Below, piece after piece: positions 37,181-44,758 of a stretch of DNA of 64,000 bases. The translations under genes and the position numbers were made by a program. Position 1 is the stretch's first letter. Every line of letters starts with the position of its first letter. Under the pieces are notes generated by a model. That model saw only the letters and a program-made list of their open reading frames with translations, was not told the origin of the DNA and ran no database searches. Origin of the DNA: Gammaproteobacteria bacterium. GTDB lineage: Bacteria; Pseudomonadota; Gammaproteobacteria; Burkholderiales; Burkholderiaceae_C. The stretch spans positions 1 through 64,000 of the forward strand of contig JAHIYE010000009.1 in the NCBI GenBank assembly GCA_018815325.1, in the 5' to 3' direction.

Positions 37181-37906
37181 TTAAACTCCCGCCAATTCCG
37201 AAGCACCCGGGGCAACCAGACTTCTCTTTTGCAGCAACTCTTTGACGACGTCTACGCTGTTAAACATCAAGACATCCAGCACCGACAATCCGGCTATATT
37301 TTCATCACGAAACTGTTGATACAGCAACTCTTCCGGATACAAAATAAGCAGCTTGATGGCCTTTTCTTCGAACATCTGCTGGCTGTATAAACTGGCCCCG
37401 CCAGGTGCGTTGACATAAACATCCGCTTGTTCACGCTGACAAATGTCCAGTATTCTCATCTGGCCCTTCAGTTCTGAATTTTTGTAAACCCGGGAACTGG
37501 TCACGACCGACGCGCCAATCTGGAGCCTCTGCGCAAGCAGCTCCAGACTATTCAAGATGTAGCCATCCAGCATTGGTGAATCGCAATTGATTATTTGCTC
37601 ACACAGTTCGAACGTCTGATGAAAATGCGGGGCCCTGGCATATGCCAGTTGTATTGTTCGGAGAAGTTTGGGGCGCCACGGACCTGGCGCAAGCTCGAGG
37701 TCGCATATCTGACGATTCTGACTTGCCCCAACCAGGGGAATCGTGAATGTATGCGCCTCACCATTCAACAGAATTCTGTTGCGATTTATCCAGCCCCGCT
37801 GGATGTAATTGACGTCATCAAAAATGACAAACTTGTCAACTGCAGACATGAGCTGGAAATACCCTAAGTAGGGAAGGAAATAGGGCTGCATGATGGCCAA
37901 TTTCAT
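37181..37906 (-). CDS. WbqC family protein
   Basis: Protein of 241 residues beginning MKLAIMQPYFLPYLGYFQLM, the hallmark of the WbqC family, with FVIFDDVNYIQRGWINRNRI following. WbqC proteins occur in O-antigen, capsule and flagellin glycan clusters; their reaction is not well established. I therefore claim only the family. The start is ATG at 37906; an upstream in-frame start would overlap the aminotransferase gene. Confidence 0.88.
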   Translation of the reverse strand: MKLAIMQPYFLPYLGYFQLMSAVDKFVIFDDVNYIQRGWINRNRILLNGEAHTFTIPLVGASQNRQICDLELAPGPWRPKLLRTIQLAYARAPHFHQTFELCEQIINCDSPMLDGYILNSLELLAQRLQIGASVVTSSRVYKNSELKGQMRILDICQREQADVYVNAPGGASLYSQQMFEEKAIKLLILYPEELLYQQFRDENIAGLSVLDVLMFNSVDVVKELLQKRSLVAPGASELAGV

Positions 37907-37940
37907 GTATGCCTCACTACTAACCGGTAGTCTGAATTTC

Positions 37941-39056
37941 TCACGCAGCCTGGGCAGCAATGAATTGGGTGATTTCATCCACCACAGAAATATCCAGGTC
38001 AGGATAAATTGGCAAGCACAACACCTGCTGCGAGGCCGCCATTGCCACCGGTAAATTTATCTTGTCAGCCGACTTCAAGCCTCTGTACATAGGAAATTCG
38101 GATATCAAGGGATAAAAGTAACGCCGCGGGTGAATACCTTGATCCTTGAGACCTTGATACAGCACGTCTCGGCTGATGGGATAGCTGTCCTGAACGAGAA
38201 TCGGAAAGTACGCATAGTTGGGCGTCTTCTCTGCCTCGTTACTTACACAGCTGATGCCTTTGACGTTTTTCAGCCGCTCACGATATGCCGCATCAACAGC
38301 CTTGCGCTGCAGGAGCGCTTTGTCAATGTGCTTCAGTTGCAACAAACCAAGTGCCGCATTGAATTCACTCATCTTCCCATTGATGCCTGGGGCCACTACG
38401 GTAGTCTCACCCACATGGCCGAAATTCTTCAACCTGTCTATGCTTGTTTTTGTCTTGGCATCAGGACAAACAATGGCCCCTCCCTCAAAGGTATTGAACA
38501 CCTTGGTCGCATGAAAACTCAAAACCGATAGGTCACCATGCCTGAGAGTACTTCCCCCTGCGTCCTCTACACCAAAGGCATGTGCTGCGTCATAGATTAT
38601 TTTGAGGTTGTAGTTGTCCGCTATCCGCTGGATTGACTCAACATCACATGGATGCCCATAGCAATGAACCGGCATGATGGCGGTAGTTTGCGGCGTAATG
38701 GCGGCTTCTATTTTTTCGGGATCCAGATTAAGTGTGTTCGGGTCGATGTCAACGAATACCGGCTTGATCCCATTCCATAACAAGGAGTGCGACGTGGCCA
38801 CAAAGGAGTATGGCGTCGTGATAACTTCGCCTGTAACCCTCAACGCCTGAAGAGCGGTCACCAATGCAATTGTTCCATTTGTGAACAGCGCAATGTGCTC
38901 AACTCCCAGGTATTCGCACAACGATGCCTCCAGCTGCTGGTGAAACGGCCCCCCATTTGTAAGAACCTTGTTCTCCCAGATTTCCTCTAAATAGGGTATG
39001 AACTCCTCCAGCGGAGGCAGGTATGGCTGAGTAACGTAGATTGACTTATCTCGCAT
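37941..39056 (-). CDS. DegT/DnrJ/EryC1/StrS sugar aminotransferase
   Basis: PLP-dependent aminotransferase of 371 residues that makes amino sugars from nucleotide-bound ketosugars. The PLP lysine is K185 in SFHATKVFNTFEGG, the cofactor aspartate region is IIYDAAHAFG (about 154-163), and GPFHQQLEASLCEYLG lies near the N-terminus. It resembles the FdtB/QdtB/VioA subgroup (3- or 4-amino-deoxysugars). It is the first gene of the minus-strand island operon. No sugar dehydratase or nucleotidyltransferase is linked, so the ketosugar substrate must come from genes elsewhere. Confidence 0.92.
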   Translation of the reverse strand: MRDKSIYVTQPYLPPLEEFIPYLEEIWENKVLTNGGPFHQQLEASLCEYLGVEHIALFTNGTIALVTALQALRVTGEVITTPYSFVATSHSLLWNGIKPVFVDIDPNTLNLDPEKIEAAITPQTTAIMPVHCYGHPCDVESIQRIADNYNLKIIYDAAHAFGVEDAGGSTLRHGDLSVLSFHATKVFNTFEGGAIVCPDAKTKTSIDRLKNFGHVGETTVVAPGINGKMSEFNAALGLLQLKHIDKALLQRKAVDAAYRERLKNVKGISCVSNEAEKTPNYAYFPILVQDSYPISRDVLYQGLKDQGIHPRRYFYPLISEFPMYRGLKSADKINLPVAMAASQQVLCLPIYPDLDISVVDEITQFIAAQAA

Positions 39057-39517
39057 CTTCGACTCCTGAACTCATTCACTAGATCATTCCACATGCATCC
39101 ACATGCATGGGTACCGGGGTGCGCAACGGCCTTGTGGTCTACGGATTTAAAGTCAGCGCACTAGGGCTCACACCGCCCAGAACGACGCTACAGGCATCAG
39201 CCCAGAACGAACACCCAAGCTCGAAGTCTGCCAACATCTCACGATGCTTATTCATATTCTCTCGAAACACGGTTGTTGAATATGCATCACTGAATTCAGA
39301 GTTTAGAGACAAGTTGCCCTGCTCAAGCGCAGAAATGATGAGTTTTCCCGCCGCATATGTACCGTATCACTCGCCTCATGTAGGAATTTTCCTTACAACC
39401 CCTCACTCCACACCCGACAACGCAAACAGGCAGACACCGATTCAAGTTTCTTGAGCTTCCGCCCAGAATTGACTCCAACGTAATCACGGCGTGACTGCCC
39501 CACAGAAGGAGTGCAAT
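39057..39517. other. intergenic region between glycan island and flhDC
   Basis: This 461-bp gap must hold the promoters of flhDC (plus) and of the island operon (minus). Visible elements are a 10-bp near direct repeat ACATGCATCC/ACATGCATGG at 39091-39110 and a protein-like minus-strand reading frame (39139-39366). I see no clear sigma-70 or sigma-28 promoter. Confidence 0.5.
39139..39366 (-). pseudogene. possible gene fragment, unknown protein
   Basis: A minus-strand frame of 75 codons ends at a TAG at 39141-39139 and is bounded upstream by a stop. It reads like coding sequence (AAGKLIISALEQGNLSLNSE, then FRENMNKHREMLADFELG). It has no good start codon or ribosome-binding site, so it may be the tail of a lost gene left at the island edge. 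It could also be chance. I do not recognise the family. Confidence 0.25.
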
Positions 39518-39844
39518 ATGACGAGCGACCAAATCTTGGCTGAAATCCGGGAAGCCAACCTAACCTACCTGATGCTGGCACAGAACCTGATCCGCAATGA
39601 CCGTGGTGAGGCACTGTTCCGCTTGGGCATGTCTGAAGAAGCAGCCGACCTGATTGCCAACCTTTCATCGGCCCAGATTCTGAAAATCGCTTCCGGCAAC
39701 ATGCTGCTTTGCCGATTCCGCGTGGACGACGACATCGTGTGGAACCTGCTTACGAACCATAACGTGGGCAAGGTGGATAACGATGCGACAACCCGACTTC
39801 ATGCCAACATCTTGATGGCCGGCCGTTTCGCCGAAGCCATATAA
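39518..39844 (+). CDS. flhD: flagellar transcriptional activator FlhD
   Basis: Partner of FlhC in the class I master regulator, 108 residues. It has the FlhD landmarks EIREANLTYLMLAQNLI, EALFRLGMSEE and LSSAQILKIASGNMLLCRFR. AGAAGGAGTGCAAT precedes the ATG at 39518, which decides the start. Together FlhD4C2 turns on class II flagellar operons such as fliF, flgB and flhB. It is followed by flhC. Confidence 0.97.
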   Translation: MTSDQILAEIREANLTYLMLAQNLIRNDRGEALFRLGMSEEAADLIANLSSAQILKIASGNMLLCRFRVDDDIVWNLLTNHNVGKVDNDATTRLHANILMAGRFAEAI

Positions 39845-39886
39845 GCCTCTGCCGCTTGCACTTCTAATATTTTCCGGAGATCCAAC

Positions 39887-40423
39887 ATGGTTGCCAAAAG
39901 CGTATTGAATGAGTCCAGGCAGATTGAGCGAGCTGTAGCGCTCATTCAAATGGGGGCACGGTTGCAGATTCTCGAGAGCGAAACCGAACTTTCCTACGAA
40001 CGGCTTTTGCGCCTGTACAAAGAAGTCGCCGGCAAATCACCCTCCAAAGGTCAGCTGCCGTTCTCGACCGAATGGTTCCTGACTTGGCAGCCAAATATCC
40101 ATGCATCCCTCTTCCTCAATACCTACGAATACCTGACGAAAGTCAGTGCCATGGAGGATATTGATGCCATCATGAAGGCTTACAAGCTCTACACGGAACA
40201 GATTGCTTCCTGTGGCGTTGAAGCCATCCTGTCCATCACGCGCGCTTGGCGTCTGGTGAAGTTCATTGACAACAATATGCTGTCGATGACACGCTGCTCC
40301 ACGTGTGGCGGACACTTTGTAACCGAGCCTTACGAGAACTCCAGAAACTTTGTCTGTGGACTTTGCGTGCCACCTGCACGCGCCGGCAAGAGTGCAGTAG
40401 CTGGTGGAATCTTGCTGCACTGA
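39887..40423 (+). CDS. flhC: flagellar transcriptional activator FlhC
   Basis: DNA-binding partner of FlhD, 178 residues. Four cysteines bind zinc in the pattern CSTCGGHF ... VCGLC near the C-terminus. The family stretch RAVALIQMGARLQILESETE lies at the N-terminus, with YERLLRLYKEVAGKSPSKGQ next. A terminator follows 31 bp downstream, closing the flhDC operon. Confidence 0.97.
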   Translation: MVAKSVLNESRQIERAVALIQMGARLQILESETELSYERLLRLYKEVAGKSPSKGQLPFSTEWFLTWQPNIHASLFLNTYEYLTKVSAMEDIDAIMKAYKLYTEQIASCGVEAILSITRAWRLVKFIDNNMLSMTRCSTCGGHFVTEPYENSRNFVCGLCVPPARAGKSAVAGGILLH

Positions 40424-40453
40424 TCACGAAGCTCCCGAACTTAACACCCATAT

Positions 40454-40476
40454 AAAGGCTCATTACGAGCCTTTTT
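40454..40476 (+). terminator. Rho-independent terminator after flhDC
   Basis: AAAGGCTC and GAGCCTTTTT form a 7-8 bp stem around the loop ATTAC, with a run of T immediately after. It separates flhDC from motAB. Confidence 0.88.
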
Positions 40477-40578
40477 CTTGTTTTCTCAGGCTACTTTGAT
40501 CCCATAGAATGAATCCACGCATGACATAGTTTGCCGTTTAGCTATGGTTGTATCTTTTTATTTTGACATGGCACGAAC

Positions 40579-41439
40579 ATGATAGTTATCGTCGGTTACG
40601 TCGTCTCCATGGGCTGCATCTTCGGTGTTTACGTCTTTCACGGCGGCAATATCAAGGTCATCCTGGAAGCACTGCCCTTTGAGCTCATCACAATTTTTGG
40701 TGGCGCCTTGGGCGCGTTTGCAGTCAACAACCAACCCAAGGTATTGAAGGCAACCATTGCGCTCATCCCCCAGGCACTCAAAAGTTCAAAATACACCAAG
40801 GCTCGCTATCTTGAGTTGCTTGCACTACTTTACGATATCCTTCAAAAAGCGCGCAAGGAAGGGTTAATGGCCATCGAGAAGGATGTGGAATCTCCCCATG
40901 AATCCACTGTTTTTCAGAAATTCCCATCCGTTGGCAATGATCACCATGTTGTCGAGTTCATGACCGACTATCTCAGGATGATGGTCTCAGGCAATTTGAA
41001 TGCGCATGAAATCGAATCTCTGATGGACAGCGAGATTGAGACTCATCATCAGGAGGCGCACGCCCCCGTTGCTGCTATCACTCGCCTAGCCGGCGCTCTG
41101 CCTGCATTTGGCATCGTGGCGGCGGTTCTTGGCGTTGTCAACACCATGGGTTCTGTTGGCCAGCCGCCTGCGGTGCTCGGCGGCATGATTGCTTCCGCCC
41201 TGGTCGGCACCTTTCTTGGTATTCTTCTGGCTTATGGCGTGGTCGAACCCTTGGGCGGCTTGCTGGAACAGAAAATGGAAGACAGCGCAAAAGAACTGCA
41301 ATGCATCAAGACAACATTGCTCGCAAGCATGCAAGGCTACAACCCGACAACCGCGATCGAGTTCGGCCGCAAGGTCTTGTTCTCAACCGAGCGGCCAAGC
41401 TTTATTGAGCTTGAAGGCCATGTCCGTGGTAAAAAATAA
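40579..41439 (+). CDS. motA: flagellar motor stator protein MotA
   Basis: Proton-driven stator subunit of 286 residues with four transmembrane segments (about 1-20, 30-50, 170-190, 200-225). Family features are PFELITIFGGALGAF, the cytoplasmic ARYLELLALLYDILQKARKEG that meets FliG, and LAGALPAFGIVAAVLGVVNT. It lies 17 bp ahead of motB. No sigma-28 match was seen upstream in the 102 bp after the flhDC terminator. Confidence 0.97.
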   Translation: MIVIVGYVVSMGCIFGVYVFHGGNIKVILEALPFELITIFGGALGAFAVNNQPKVLKATIALIPQALKSSKYTKARYLELLALLYDILQKARKEGLMAIEKDVESPHESTVFQKFPSVGNDHHVVEFMTDYLRMMVSGNLNAHEIESLMDSEIETHHQEAHAPVAAITRLAGALPAFGIVAAVLGVVNTMGSVGQPPAVLGGMIASALVGTFLGILLAYGVVEPLGGLLEQKMEDSAKELQCIKTTLLASMQGYNPTTAIEFGRKVLFSTERPSFIELEGHVRGKK

Positions 41440-41456
41440 GCCTACTGGAGTTTGAC

Positions 41457-42401
41457 GTGGCCGGGGATCCCAAAAAACTGCAGCCGATCATCGTCAAGAA
41501 GGTCAAGAAGGCTGGCCATTCCGCCCATGGTGGCGCATGGAAAATTGCCTATGCCGATTTTGTCACCGCAATGATGGCCTTTTTCCTGCTCATGTGGCTG
41601 TTGGGTTCCACCTCCAAAGGTGACCTCAAGGGCCTGTCGGACTATTTCAGTGCGCCGCTGAAGGTCTCCATGGCGGGTGGCAGTGGCGCAGGCAGCAGCA
41701 ACAGCATCCTGCCTGGCGGCGGCAAAGATCTGACCCTGGTGACAGGTCAGTCGCAACAAGGGGCCGGCAACGACCCTGTGAAACGGAAGTTTGGTGCTGA
41801 GGCGCTGAAGGCCGAACTGGCGCGTCAGGACGAACAGAAGCTCACCGCGTTGAGCACTAAAATCCGTTCGCTCATCAGCAACAACCCCAAACTGGGCGAG
41901 TTCAGCTCGCAAATCAGGCTGGAAACAACGCCAGACGGGCTTCAAATCCAGATCGTCGACGATCAGAAACGCCCCATGTTTGACAGCGGCAGTGCCGTGG
42001 TCAAACCCTATATGCGGGATATCTTGAGAGAAATTGGCAGCGCATTGAATGGCGTCGAGAATAAAATCAGTCTGGATGGGCACACTGATCGTGCAGCCTA
42101 CGGCAATGGGGATCGCGGTTATAGCAACTGGGAGCTATCTGCAGACCGGGCCAACGCATCCCGCCGTGAACTTGCCGCCGCAGGCATGCCAGATGACAAA
42201 CTTGCCAGGGTGGTCGGGCTAGCCTCAAGTAATCTTCTTGACACCCAAAACCCCCTGAGCCCGACCAACCGTAGAATCAGTATCATTGTGATGACGCGTG
42301 AGGCCGAGGAGCGGCTGATTGGCAGTTCTCGTACCCCAGTCCTGACAGGTGCAGATTCGGGGCAGACTGAAGAAAAGCCGGAACCCAAACAAACGCCTTG
42401 A
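41457..42401 (+). CDS. motB: flagellar motor stator protein MotB
   Basis: Stator subunit that carries the proton-binding aspartate and anchors to peptidoglycan, 314 residues. D34 lies in AYADFVTAMMAFFLLMWLL at the start of its single transmembrane helix. A Gly/Ser-rich stretch follows (about 75-100), then the OmpA-like domain with SLDGHTDRAAY and LSADRANASRREL (about 150-280). The start is GTG at 41457 with TGGAG upstream. Confidence 0.97.
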   Translation: MAGDPKKLQPIIVKKVKKAGHSAHGGAWKIAYADFVTAMMAFFLLMWLLGSTSKGDLKGLSDYFSAPLKVSMAGGSGAGSSNSILPGGGKDLTLVTGQSQQGAGNDPVKRKFGAEALKAELARQDEQKLTALSTKIRSLISNNPKLGEFSSQIRLETTPDGLQIQIVDDQKRPMFDSGSAVVKPYMRDILREIGSALNGVENKISLDGHTDRAAYGNGDRGYSNWELSADRANASRRELAAAGMPDDKLARVVGLASSNLLDTQNPLSPTNRRISIIVMTREAEERLIGSSRTPVLTGADSGQTEEKPEPKQTP

Positions 42402-42462
42402 AACTTTATGTACCGTTACGAACAGACAATAATCGGGCTGCCCGCCACTGAAAGAAATACCT

Positions 42463-42852
42463 ATGGCCAATGAACTTCGTTTTTTAGTCGTTGACGACTT
42501 CTCCACCATGCGGCGGATCGTACGGAACTTGCTCAAAGAAATCGGTTTTACCGAAGCCGACGAAGCTGAGGATGGTGTTGTTGCCTTGGCGAAACTGCGA
42601 TCCAGCAAGTTTGACTTCGTGGTCAGCGACATCAACATGCCCAACATGAACGGCTTTCAGTTGCTGGCCGAAGTCAAGAAGGATGAAAAACTCAAGCACA
42701 TTCCGGTTTTGATGGTGACCGCTGAGGCACGCAAGGAGGACATTGTGCTTGCGGCGCAGCAGGGTGCGGCCGGCTACATCGTAAAACCCTTCACCAAAGC
42801 GACGCTCGAAGACAAATTACTCCACATTCTCAAGAAAACAGGATTGCAGTAA
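42463..42852 (+). CDS. cheY: chemotaxis response regulator CheY
   Basis: Single receiver domain of 129 residues, the same length as E. coli CheY and very close to it in sequence. D56 ([12 protein letters not shown]) is phosphorylated, D11/D12 form the acidic pocket, and K108 ([12 protein letters not shown]) is the conserved lysine. It should bind FliM's N-terminal peptide and reverse the motor. It is followed by cheZ after 4 bp. Confidence 0.96.
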   Translation: MANELRFLVVDDFSTMRRIVRNLLKEIGFTEADEAEDGVVALAKLRSSKFDFVVSDINMPNMNGFQLLAEVKKDEKLKHIPVLMVTAEARKEDIVLAAQQGAAGYIVKPFTKATLEDKLLHILKKTGLQ

Positions 42853-42856
42853 TCTC

Positions 42857-43486
42857 ATGCAGGCGAGCGACATGACACAAAATCCAGATGGCTCCTCACC
42901 CGATGTGCACCAGAAAATCGGGCTTTTGACGCGTCAATTGCACGATTCCCTCAGCGGTCTTGGATTAACTGAGAAAGTGCAAAGCTGGGCTGGAGAAATC
43001 CCGGACGCCAAGAGCAGGCTGTCATATATCGCAAGGCTCACTGGAGAGGCCGCCGAAAAGGTTCTCAATCGCGTGGATCAGGCCAAAAGCGCTGATGACC
43101 ACATCGCTGCAGAGACCAGGCGCATCACGGCACTGATTGTTCAGGACCCTGTTGCGGCTGTGGCCAAAGGGCATGTCATGAACTTCCTGACCGACGTTGA
43201 GCAGTCAACCAAGGAAATCGACCAGCATCTGACCGAGATCATGATGGCACAGGATTTTCATGATTTAACCGGTCAGGTCATTGCTAAAGTAGTCAGTCTG
43301 GCAGCTTCTATCGAGGAGCAACTGGTTCAATTGTTGATCCAAACCGCGCCGCCAGAAAGCATCAAACCCGTACCAACCGAATACAAGCCGGCACTGGCTG
43401 GCCCTGTTGTCGATGTGGCCGGGAATCCTGATGTTGTCACCGATCAATCCCAGGTTGACGATCTCCTCGCCAGTCTCGGCTTTTGA
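42857..43486 (+). CDS. cheZ: protein phosphatase CheZ
   Basis: CheY-P phosphatase of 209 residues, a long four-helix-bundle hairpin dimer. The catalytic Asp and Gln are D136 and Q140 in AQDFHDLTGQVI. The C-terminal CheY-binding helix VDDLLASLGF is complete. It pairs with the adjacent cheY. Confidence 0.95.
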   Translation: MQASDMTQNPDGSSPDVHQKIGLLTRQLHDSLSGLGLTEKVQSWAGEIPDAKSRLSYIARLTGEAAEKVLNRVDQAKSADDHIAAETRRITALIVQDPVAAVAKGHVMNFLTDVEQSTKEIDQHLTEIMMAQDFHDLTGQVIAKVVSLAASIEEQLVQLLIQTAPPESIKPVPTEYKPALAGPVVDVAGNPDVVTDQSQVDDLLASLGF

Positions 43487-43497
43487 GCCTTACGGCA

Positions 43498-43556
43498 CCG
43501 GCAACGGGATGCCGGAACAAGCGGGTCAAAAGCCTCCTTTTTGACCTTTAGTTTTT
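43498..43556 (+). terminator. tandem hairpins after cheZ, probable terminator
   Basis: A first hairpin has stem CCGGCA/TGCCGG (43498-43515). A second, GGTCAAAA/TTTTGACC (43524-43546), is followed by TTTAGTTTTT. The second with its T-tract can work as a Rho-independent terminator on the plus strand, ending the motAB-cheYZ unit before flhB. Confidence 0.6.
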
Positions 43557-43600
43557 CTGGCCCTTGGGGACAATGATGGGAACTTCACAGCCCCATCATC

Positions 43601-44758
43601 ATGGACTCCAGTAGCCAGGACCGTAATTTACCCGCTTCGGAACGCAAGCTTAAAAAAGCGCGCGAAGACGGCCAGGTCTTACGCTCCAAGTACCTGTCAC
43701 ACTTGGCAATACTGGGTACAGGCGGCCTCGTCTTGATGGCTGCCTCACCGCTCATGTTCGAGCGATTCAAGCTGGGTCTGAGTCAGCAGCTCTCCTTCAA
43801 CGCAGCGTCCATTATTCAGCCTGCCGACATGCTCGTGCGTCTGGAGACCATGGCATTTATTGGCATCATCGTTTGTGTCCTGTTCGCTGCGATCGTCCTG
43901 ACGGTAGCCTTGGGCAGTTCGATCGCTACAGGGGGCTGGGTTACGAGTTTCAAGCCATTGACGCCGGACTTCAGTCGTATCAATCCATTGTCTGGTTTTG
44001 GAAAGCTATTCAGCAAGGAGAAGGTTACTGACGTTCTCAAGCTGGTATTCCTCACGACAATTCTGATCACCATTGCCACGTCCTATTTCAACTCCAGCAT
44101 GCAAGGTGTTGCCACATTGGTTCGCCAACCCTCAGCCGCCATCATCCAATACCTGGCAGATTGGCTGAGTGCAGGCATGGGTTTGCTCCTGCTTGTGATC
44201 GTGACCGTGACGCTCGTTGACATTCCGCTTCAGGCTTACCTGCATAAGTCCCGCCTCAAGATGTCGCATCAGGAGGTCAAAGAGGAGCACAAGGAATCAG
44301 AGGGAAATCCGGAGGTGAAAAGCAAACGGCGTGCCCGGCAACGCGAGATCGCCAACGGCAACAGCATTCGAGAAGTTCCCAAGGCTGACTTCGTGGTGAT
44401 GAACCCGACTCACTTTGCAGTGGCAATCAAATACGACGAGAAAAGCATGCGTGCCCCACAAGTCATCTCCAAAGGTGCCGACATGCTGGCCATGAGGATA
44501 CGGGACCTGGCCAAGAACAACGCCATTCCGGTGCTGCAGTCACCCATGCTGGCACGTGCGCTGTACGCAAACTCCGAGCTCAATCAGGATATCCCGTCTG
44601 GCCTCTATACCGCCGTTGCCCAGGTACTGGCATATGTCTACAGACTCAAGGCAGCCATGCGTGGTGAAGGTCCGATGCCTGCGGATATGCCCGAACCCTT
44701 TGTTCCCGCCGAGCTTGACCCTCAAGCCAACATCACAACGAAAGCATCCAAGCCATGA
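43601..44758 (+). CDS. flhB: flagellar export switch protein FlhB
   Basis: Export gate protein controlling substrate specificity, 385 residues. Four transmembrane helices lie in the N-terminal half. The self-cleavage motif NPTH is present (VVMNPTHFAVAIKY) in the cytoplasmic domain (about 225-360). The N-terminus SSQDRNLPASERKLKKARED is typical. Its stop overlaps the flhA start by 4 bp (ATGA). Confidence 0.97.
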   Translation: MDSSSQDRNLPASERKLKKAREDGQVLRSKYLSHLAILGTGGLVLMAASPLMFERFKLGLSQQLSFNAASIIQPADMLVRLETMAFIGIIVCVLFAAIVLTVALGSSIATGGWVTSFKPLTPDFSRINPLSGFGKLFSKEKVTDVLKLVFLTTILITIATSYFNSSMQGVATLVRQPSAAIIQYLADWLSAGMGLLLLVIVTVTLVDIPLQAYLHKSRLKMSHQEVKEEHKESEGNPEVKSKRRARQREIANGNSIREVPKADFVVMNPTHFAVAIKYDEKSMRAPQVISKGADMLAMRIRDLAKNNAIPVLQSPMLARALYANSELNQDIPSGLYTAVAQVLAYVYRLKAAMRGEGPMPADMPEPFVPAELDPQANITTKASKP

